Below are positions 21,697-26,688 of a DNA stretch of 26,688 nucleotides, in pieces. The notes under the pieces are model-generated. The model did not search any database. It saw only the letters and a program-made list of their open reading frames with translations, and had not been told where the DNA came from. Source of the DNA: a virus. The stretch's first letter is position 1; the number at the start of each line of letters is the position of its first letter. Both the position numbers and the translations under genes were made by a program. The DNA is taken from the IMG/VR virus record IMGVR_UViG_3300022871_000092, positions 1 through 26,688 of that record. One strand, 5' to 3'.

Positions 21697-22224
21697 TTAA
21701 ACTATAGATTCCTCTTTAAACAGATCATAATGTAGAGTAATCTTAGGTTTAACTAAGTTATTTTCATTATCTATTGCACCAGGAGTATAGTCCTCAAGAA
21801 GAGCACCAATTAAGGTAAATTTCTTTTTAGGATTGTCCTGATTATCAAGTAAATAAAGAGTTATAGTAGCTTCTACTTCATTTTTATTACTCTGTGTTCC
21901 AGAATCCACATTGTAACTAACTTCTCTCCATTGGACTAGAAAATTAGCCATTTCGTGGTTAATAGTTTCTATAAATGTTAAATCTATAGATCCATTATAT
22001 TTTGTAATACCCTGATAAGCTACTTCGTGTCCTCTAATATTATTACTTACTAAATTAGGTGTAGCTTTAGGTATTGTTGCACTTTCACACCTTAGATTAA
22101 TTCCTGCGGAATCAATACCAGGTGAGGTTACGGCAGTAGGAAATGCTGTAAAGTCTATTTCCCATCTATGACTTAGAGCTAATTGCCCTAATGATCTTAA
22201 TTGACTAACTGATGGTCTTCCCAT
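21697..22224 (-). CDS. Major tail tube protein (T4 gp19-like)
   Basis: 175 residues, close to the 160-170 usual for gp19-type tubes. 'SQLRSLGQLALSHRWEIDF' at the start, 'INLRCESATIP', 'VAYQGITKYNGSIDLTFIET', 'FLVQWREVSYN', 'ITLYLLDNQDNPKKKFTL' and 'PGAIDNENNLVKPKITLHYD' form the expected order of the tube beta sandwich. It follows the sheath gene directly, the standard order, and precedes a terminator, consistent with high expression. Hexameric rings of it would form the inner tube. GAGGAG lies upstream of the ATG. Confidence 0.85.
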   Translation of the reverse strand: MGRPSVSQLRSLGQLALSHRWEIDFTAFPTAVTSPGIDSAGINLRCESATIPKATPNLVSNNIRGHEVAYQGITKYNGSIDLTFIETINHEMANFLVQWREVSYNVDSGTQSNKNEVEATITLYLLDNQDNPKKKFTLIGALLEDYTPGAIDNENNLVKPKITLHYDLFKEESIV

Positions 22225-22264
22225 TTTTTATTCTCCTCTATTTATTATTTTCTTCATATCTAAA

Positions 22265-22290
22265 GAGGTAGCTATTAGTATAACTACCTC
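22265..22290 (-). other. Small intercistronic hairpin between sheath and tube genes
   Basis: GAGGTAG (22265-22271) and CTACCTC (22284-22290), 7 bp with a 12-base loop, in the 82-base gap between the genes. On the leftward strand it is followed by TTTAG, too short a T run for a good terminator. It may be a weak attenuator or protect mRNA ends. Confidence 0.4.
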
Positions 22291-22306
22291 CGTCATTAAT
22301 TATTCC

Positions 22307-24670
22307 TTAGAATGCACCGAATGTTGCACCAGTTGATGTTATGATAGTCTTAAACCTGATTATCTCAGCAGACTTAGTAGGCTGTATGTACAACCAAACT
22401 TCCATTTCATTGGCATCTATAACTGCAGGTGTGTTATTGCTTTCATCACAAACTGTCTGAAAAGCATATACACCACGTCTTGCTTTAATATTTTCCATAT
22501 ACTGATCTATAATTATCTTGATCTGATTTCTTGTGATAACGTCATTGAATTCAAATATAAAATCATCAAGAAGTGAAGCTATTGCAGGTTGTATATAAAC
22601 TAACAATAGTCTTACATTCAATCTGTCAAGAGATGTTGGTCTAGCTGATAGAGTCTTCTGGCCCCAAACAAGTATACCTTTACCAGGTGCAAACCTAATA
22701 GGATTGATCTGATTATCATAAAGTTCATCCATTTCACCTTTAGACCATCTACGTTTAACATCAAGAACATTTAACAGCCCTCTTCTAAAACCAGCAGCAG
22801 GGTACCATAGTTCATAATTAGCAAATGTTCTTGAAATTACTGAACCAGCATAACCATCTGGGGATACATAAAGTTCTCTATCATTAAATTTATCATAGAT
22901 AGAAACGTGAGGGCTATACATAGCACTCCAAGAACTGTTTAGGTTCAATATATTCTTTCTATAATTTACAATTGAAGTAACATAAGTATTAGCAGTTGCT
23001 TCGTCTACATATCTTGAGGATAAAAGACCTACACAATCTTCTCTAGACTGGCATAAAGCATCTATAGCTCTTTGATAAGATTTAGTAGTCCAACCACCAT
23101 CTAAAACTAATGTTATGGTTGAATTGTTTGTATTATCAAATAAGTCTAGAGCAGTTATCATATTAGCATCAGTAACTGTAGAACCATCATCTCCTTTAGC
23201 AAAATCAAGAATTATGGTTTGCTCTTTAGGATATAGTAATCCAGAACCAGCATCAATTGCTCTTATATAGCTTGATTCTAATAGTTTATCTTCTATATAG
23301 ATATTATTACCATAACCATCTTTAGTTCCATCTATCATAGAACAAGTATGTGACTCTTGTAGTATATCTTTATAATATACTGCAATTATAAATGCCTCAG
23401 GTTCTTTAACAGTATCTGGGGAACTACGATAGTTGTATATCTCTATAGATATATCATTATTCCATAGTCCAGGATTAACACCATAAAGTAAAAATGCATC
23501 CTCTTCATCAGCAGCATCAGTACCCTCTACTGTTATAACAGGCTCTATTGTCCAGTCCGAACTACCATTTGTTGGGGCAGTACTTACTGTTCCAGTAACC
23601 GCATTAGTAACTGTAATAGTATTGGAAGCAGGAGTTGAACTAAATATACCTGTTAAGTTATCTATCATCTTTTCCATATAAGTACAAATTACTGTACCTG
23701 TTGCTGCCTCTGGAATTACTACTGGTATTGCTGTCTTACCAAATAGCTCAGGATCAGTAGCCATGTCCGTAATAGCTACAACTGTCCAATTAATACCAGT
23801 ATCTACAATTACATCACCAATAGTAGGAGTAGCAGTCCATGCAGGTTCTGCTGCACTTGTTACTAATATACCACCACCAAGAGAACATTTAAGAACCAAT
23901 CCAGCCCAACCAGCTACATAAGAAGCTATACTTGGAACACAGTAGTCTCCTACTTGAATTAAAGCAGCTTTCTGCCATGCAGAAGCCACACCAAACCAGC
24001 AATAATAATCTGTTGTCGGTGAGCTAAATTCTACAAAAGTTTCGTTTGTTCTTGCAGGTTCTGTTATAAGTTGTACTGTACCAGTTGAAAGTGCAGTACC
24101 ATAAGCAGTAGCTGTGAATATAGAACCTACTTCATTTGCATCAGCACCAATAAGTGTAAAATCAGTAGTACCAACTAAAGTTATTATATATCTACTACCA
24201 ATAACCATTGAATTAGCTGCTAGAGTTGTGAGTATATCTACACCAGAAATATCACCATCGTCATCTACTGTAAATCTTGTTATTTCTGCTGCTGCAGTTA
24301 CCGATGTACCAGAAAATGTATAAGCATCAGGGTCAGTCATACCAGCTGCTATTGCTGCATTGGATGCTACTGCTGGGGTAGTTCTTATAATTGTACCACC
24401 ATACAGAGAGGTATTAGCTGCTCTAGCTACATATAGTCTATTTGCAGATGTTAAAAACTGCAATGCAGACCAATACGCATTGTCATATCCTATTTCTATT
24501 TTTCCATCTGCTGTTAGTCTGTTTAGTAAATCACTTTCACTTGTTATTAGTTCAAGTTCATCTACACTGCCTCTAACTGCAGGAATTACTATCCCAGCTG
24601 TAACACCAGGAAATCCTGGTACTCTCTGTGATAAATCAATTGTACTTTTTATTACTTGGGCACTAGCCAT
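22307..24670 (-). CDS. Tail sheath protein (T4 gp18-like) with two inserted modules
   Basis: 787 residues. The start 'LSQRVPGFPGVTAGIVIP' and the end are clear sheath signatures: 'NYELWYPAAGFRRGLLNVLD', 'QINPIRFAPGKGILVWGQKT', 'PTSLDRLNVRLLLVYIQPAI', then 'FQTVCDESNNTPAVIDANEM' and 'LYIQPTKSAEIIRFKTIITS'. The C-terminal domain forms the inner wall that contacts the tube. Two modules are inserted in the N-terminal half: a 'GTTDFTLIGADANEVGS' type domain (about 152-201) and one copy of the aromatic/Gly surface module (about 231-298). These should project from the outer sheath surface. It is the contractile element that drives the tube into the host. Confidence 0.95.
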   Translation of the reverse strand: MASAQVIKSTIDLSQRVPGFPGVTAGIVIPAVRGSVDELELITSESDLLNRLTADGKIEIGYDNAYWSALQFLTSANRLYVARAANTSLYGGTIIRTTPAVASNAAIAAGMTDPDAYTFSGTSVTAAAEITRFTVDDDGDISGVDILTTLAANSMVIGSRYIITLVGTTDFTLIGADANEVGSIFTATAYGTALSTGTVQLITEPARTNETFVEFSSPTTDYYCWFGVASAWQKAALIQVGDYCVPSIASYVAGWAGLVLKCSLGGGILVTSAAEPAWTATPTIGDVIVDTGINWTVVAITDMATDPELFGKTAIPVVIPEAATGTVICTYMEKMIDNLTGIFSSTPASNTITVTNAVTGTVSTAPTNGSSDWTIEPVITVEGTDAADEEDAFLLYGVNPGLWNNDISIEIYNYRSSPDTVKEPEAFIIAVYYKDILQESHTCSMIDGTKDGYGNNIYIEDKLLESSYIRAIDAGSGLLYPKEQTIILDFAKGDDGSTVTDANMITALDLFDNTNNSTITLVLDGGWTTKSYQRAIDALCQSREDCVGLLSSRYVDEATANTYVTSIVNYRKNILNLNSSWSAMYSPHVSIYDKFNDRELYVSPDGYAGSVISRTFANYELWYPAAGFRRGLLNVLDVKRRWSKGEMDELYDNQINPIRFAPGKGILVWGQKTLSARPTSLDRLNVRLLLVYIQPAIASLLDDFIFEFNDVITRNQIKIIIDQYMENIKARRGVYAFQTVCDESNNTPAVIDANEMEVWLYIQPTKSAEIIRFKTIITSTGATFGAF
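23777..23980 (-). repeat. Surface module copy in the tail sheath (residues ~231-298)
   Basis: 'AWQKAALIQVGDYCVPS', 'LVLKCSLGGGILVTSAAEPAW', 'DVIVDTGINW': same landmarks as the eight baseplate copies. Confidence 0.7.
24068..24217 (-). repeat. 'GTTDFT.IGA' type inserted domain in the tail sheath (residues ~152-201)
   Basis: 'MVIGSRYIITLVGTTDFTLI' followed by 'GADANEVGSIFTAT' and 'GTALSTGTV'. This small beta domain is widely seen in phage structural proteins. It occurs only here in the window. Confidence 0.65.
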
Positions 24671-24699
24671 TTTAAAATATCCTCCTTAAATTTATACTT

Positions 24700-25014
24700 T
24701 TAATATATTTCTCTAACATAAATACCATTAGGTAAATTACCTAATAAATCTTTATCTTTTATTTTTGACTGCCCTCTTGAAGGAAGCATGAAACTCTTAC
24801 CTTGATATGAGAGTTCTGTAGGATGAGAAAGCCTAGAACAAACATAATAACCATTAGGGTTAATTACTTTAACCTCTTTCTTTATTACCTCTTTTTTTAG
24901 CTCTTCTTTCTTTTCTTCTTTCTTTTTTGTTTCCTTAACCTCTACTGGTTCTTTCTTAACCTCTTTGACATCTACTAGGTCTTTCTTAATTTCTTTCTTA
25001 AATTCATCAGTCAT
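24700..25014 (-). CDS. Lys/Glu-rich protein with a small conserved C-terminal domain
   Basis: 104 residues. The first 50 are a K/E/V-rich repeat-like tail ('KKEPVEVKETKKKEEKKEEL'), probably helical or disordered. The last 50 ('GYYVCSRLSHPTELSYQG', 'FMLPSRGQSKIKDKDLLGNL') resemble a short domain seen in phage proteins encoded near sheath genes, with the F-M-L-P-x-R-G core; its role is unknown. GAAGGAG lies before the ATG. The gene is preceded by the pseudoknot-like element and followed directly by the sheath gene, so a virion role is likely. Confidence 0.6.
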   Translation of the reverse strand: MTDEFKKEIKKDLVDVKEVKKEPVEVKETKKKEEKKEELKKEVIKKEVKVINPNGYYVCSRLSHPTELSYQGKSFMLPSRGQSKIKDKDLLGNLPNGIYVREIY

Positions 25015-25040
25015 ATTATTTTCTCCTTCTCTGTTTATTC

Positions 25041-25104
25041 ACTGGGGGTCGGGGAGCATATATTTTACAAAAATATAAAATCCCCAGTTTGTTTATGGCT
25101 CCCC
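25041..25104 (-). promoter_or_regulatory. Pseudoknot-forming intercistronic element
   Basis: On the leftward strand: GGGGAGC (25104-25098), then ACTGGGG (25088-25082), an AT hairpin (TATATTTT / AAAATATA with a three-base loop, 25077-25059), then GCTCCCC (25057-25051) and CCCCAGT (25047-25041). The two 7-bp G/C stems interleave, so together they give an H-type pseudoknot; alternatively they are competing hairpins. G/C runs like these are rare in the surrounding AT-rich DNA. It begins five bases after the stop of the 126-residue gene and ends about 20 bases before the ribosome site of the K/E-rich gene. No T tract follows. Confidence 0.6.
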
Positions 25105-25109
25105 ATCCT

Positions 25110-25490
25110 TTAAATATATCTTAAAGTGTCACGATCAATATCTATATTCACCTCTGAACTAGCACCGGCAACACCATCATATGCTACTGTTATCTTACAG
25201 TTACTTGTCTGAAATGGGATTGGAATTGGTATAATACCTTTACCAACAGCTTGAACCTTTACAACAAGATCCTCTACTACATTAGTTGTAGCATCTTTTT
25301 CTTTTATAGTGTAAAAGTCTGTTGCATGTATTAATGGGTTTATAGTAGAAAACGTAAGCTCTATACCTGTTTCACCATCTATAGCTGCATAATCTACATA
25401 AAGCATTAAATTAGCTTGATTACGACCTTCATAAACATACTCACCTGTTAGGGCTGTTGTATCTGTGAATTTACTTGAAAAGTTTATCAT
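25110..25490 (-). CDS. Unknown structural-region protein, 126 residues
   Basis: Predicted all-beta: alternating hydrophobic strands ('EYVYEGRNQANLMLYVDYAA', 'IELTFSTINPLIHATDFYTI') and an ending 'SEVNIDIDRDTLRYI'. No cysteine-rich, membrane or catalytic motif. Its position two genes before the sheath is where neck, tail-terminator or sheath-terminator proteins are usually encoded, but no family signature confirms that. The ATG follows a short 17-base gap from the upstream gene. The stop is followed five bases later by the pseudoknot-like element. Confidence 0.55.
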   Translation of the reverse strand: MINFSSKFTDTTALTGEYVYEGRNQANLMLYVDYAAIDGETGIELTFSTINPLIHATDFYTIKEKDATTNVVEDLVVKVQAVGKGIIPIPIPFQTSNCKITVAYDGVAGASSEVNIDIDRDTLRYI

Positions 25491-25507
25491 TTTTTGTCCT
25501 TCCTATA

Positions 25508-26050
25508 TTAATTTAGTTCTTCATCATCATAATTATCTACATTATCAAATACTATTCTATTACCCTCTACCTTTATATCACCAGCTATTGGTAACTTTAT
25601 TGCTAACTGTATGTACTCAAGAGCTTTAGTAGCAGTTGCTTCATCTTTAAACTCTATAGTGTATTCATCTATTACCTTAGGTTCAAAACCACCTGTTGTT
25701 ACTTTCTTTAGTATGTATGGTGGATAATCACTCATATTTTCATCTACTTCATTTTCTTCTGGTTCTTTATCAACCTCTACGTCCTTAGCAGATACTGTTA
25801 TAAGCTTTTCTGCACCTAACTTAACAAGAACTTTATCAGCAGCTATGTCATGGTTAATAACCAGTCCAACTGTACCATAAGCGTTATCAACTTTAACTTT
25901 TACTCTTTTACCTGTAAGAAGTTCACTAACAACATTGTTCTCTACTTCTTCTTGCTTACTGTCATTCTTCTGGTCAACAGGTTGTACTGCCTTCTCAGCA
26001 TCTTGTAATACCTTATCTGCGGCTTCAATAACTTGTTTGGCTTTTATCAT
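25508..26050 (-). CDS. Unknown protein with a KOW/SH3-like segment, 180 residues
   Basis: A helical, charged first 45 residues ('KAKQVIEAADKVLQDAEKAV'), then a small beta barrel at about 46-92 ('LTGKRVKVKVDNAYGTVGLV', 'DKVLVKLGAEKLITVSAKDV') of KOW type. The C-terminal part is a compact alpha/beta domain ('IDEYTIEFKDEATATKALEY', 'GDIKVEGNRIVFD'). The KOW-like segment has a parallel in the next gene upstream. Highly acidic in the linker ('EENEVDENMSDY'). A structural or neck role is suggested by position only. Confidence 0.55.
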   Translation of the reverse strand: MIKAKQVIEAADKVLQDAEKAVQPVDQKNDSKQEEVENNVVSELLTGKRVKVKVDNAYGTVGLVINHDIAADKVLVKLGAEKLITVSAKDVEVDKEPEENEVDENMSDYPPYILKKVTTGGFEPKVIDEYTIEFKDEATATKALEYIQLAIKLPIAGDIKVEGNRIVFDNVDNYDDEELN

Positions 26051-26076
26051 TGTCTAACTCTCCTATATTTTTTATA

Positions 26077-26319
26077 TTAATCTAAAGACTCAACATCATA
26101 TATATCAACTTCTATCTGACGGGCCTCTGCACCTACCTCTAAAGAAACAATATTGCTTTCTTCATCAAAAGATAAGATCTTACCAGTATTACCAAATTCA
26201 GATGTTTCTAGTATATTTACTGTATCACCTATACGAAGCCCAAATTCTTCTAAGGACTCATTTAGGTTTTCTTTTAGTACCCTATCAAGATTCTTTATTA
26301 ACTTTTTTATGTTTCTCAT
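26077..26319 (-). CDS. Unknown 80-residue protein with a KOW/SH3-like fold
   Basis: A basic helical start ('MRNIKKLIKNLDRVLKENLN') precedes a small beta barrel at about 27-78: 'GLRIGDTVNILETSEFGNTG', 'ILSFDEESNIVSLEVGAE', 'IEVDIYDVESL'. The G.T.GKI....V.L.VGAE...I.V.DVE order matches the barrel in the adjacent 180-residue protein, so one is probably a duplicate of the other's domain. The ATG overlaps the stop of the upstream gene (TAATG). Function unknown. Confidence 0.55.
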   Translation of the reverse strand: MRNIKKLIKNLDRVLKENLNESLEEFGLRIGDTVNILETSEFGNTGKILSFDEESNIVSLEVGAEARQIEVDIYDVESLD

Positions 26320-26688
26320 TAAGTAATTACATCTCCTTCTAATAAAATACTATTATCTATATTAACATTATTATAGCTAAAAATATCGAAATTGATCTGT
26401 TCTATCCTACCAACATCATATGTATAAATATGATACATACCACATATCTTAACCGACCCAGTAATTGCCTTATAATAAGTATCACCATACTTAATATCTA
26501 AAGACTTGAGTTCTGTGTCCCAAATACATTGATATTTCCAAACACCTAAATCATAAGTCTTAGTAAGATCTACCGTAAATTCATCTATACCTGATATTCC
26601 ATCTTCTATATGATACATTATCTCAAAAGCATCTATATACTGTGGGGCAGGAGATATGAACACAAAATCCAAGTCTATCTCACCATAC
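26319..26688 (-). CDS. Unknown structural-region protein, runs off the window edge
   Basis: The frame is open to the right edge. The only nearby in-frame start, a TTG at 26672, has no support, and reading continues upstream as '..YGEID' before 'LDFVFISPAPQYIDAFEIMY', so the true start lies outside. Visible part: beta-rich, aromatic ('WKYQCIWDTELKSLDIKYGD', 'YYKAITGSVKICGMYHIYTY'). No family recognised. It ends in a TAATG overlap with the next gene. Location before the sheath suggests a head-tail joining role, which is inference. Confidence 0.55.
   Translation of the reverse strand, partial: YGEIDLDFVFISPAPQYIDAFEIMYHIEDGISGIDEFTVDLTKTYDLGVWKYQCIWDTELKSLDIKYGDTYYKAITGSVKICGMYHIYTYDVGRIEQINFDIFSYNNVNIDNSILLEGDVIT

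Noticed and set aside
25095-25112. Stop-codon readthrough or -1 frameshift at the 126-residue gene driven by the downstream pseudoknot
   Set aside because: In-frame readthrough reaches a new stop after about 14 codons, and the -1 frame stops within seven codons. Neither can fuse to the next gene.
1-26688. CRISPR array, tRNA genes, integrase or attachment sites
   Set aside because: No regularly spaced repeats, cloverleaf-type tRNA patterns or recombinase motifs were seen on reading both strands.

Overview
The window is part of the late, structural region of an AT-rich, strongly lytic-looking contractile-tailed phage (myovirus morphology). The call rests on a recognisable tail sheath, gp19-like tail tubes, a gp25-like wedge protein, a gp6/J-like wedge protein, a gp27/gpD-like hub, a gpV/gp5-like spike OB domain and a gp53-like protein. 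Small proteins with lipoprotein signal peptides and a spanin-like lysis cassette point to a Gram-negative host. Consistent AGGAG-type ribosome sites argue for a host that uses Shine-Dalgarno initiation. No integrase, tRNA, rRNA or CRISPR array is visible.

Layout. Bases 1-1318 read rightward: the end of a podovirus-type portal-like gene (GC clearly higher than its surroundings), a metallophosphoesterase and a DUF4406 nucleotide-metabolism-type gene. Everything else reads leftward and converges on these. From the right edge: four small unrecognised proteins, two with KOW/SH3-like segments (26688-25110); a G/C-rich intergenic element that can form a pseudoknot (25041-25104); a K/E-rich protein; the 787-residue tail sheath (24670-22307); two tandem tail-tube paralogues separated by a terminator (22224-20965); the scar of a GIY-YIG endonuclease; a third tube-like protein; a gp26-like zinc-ribbon protein; a 34-residue coupled ORF; a short tape measure; tube-junction, gp53-like, hub and spike proteins (to 14714). 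An accessory block of tail-fibre genes, a fibre-chaperone-like gene and an intact GIY-YIG endonuclease follows (14712-10080). Then come a tiny lipoprotein, gp25, gp6/J, tail protein I and more receptor-binding proteins (10076-3878). Last is a run of small membrane, lysis and unknown genes (3866-1289).

The genes are packed with ATGA/TAATG overlaps, so translation is probably coupled through long leftward transcripts. The hairpin after the first tail-tube gene would let sheath and tube be made in excess over the baseplate proteins.

Most notable: (i) a ~60-80 residue aromatic/Gly module of the 'W..GD.V...Y.C...G...EP.WP..G.T..DG...W' type occurs nine times in three separate proteins, including the tail sheath; (ii) two homologous tiny lipoprotein genes lie 8.5 kb apart, easily missed because of their size; (iii) several recombination scars (a 67-residue protein built from the ends of its two neighbours, a leftover fibre C-terminus, a dead GIY-YIG start) show how the fibre region has been shuffled; (iv) the pseudoknot-like element lies between two structural genes.
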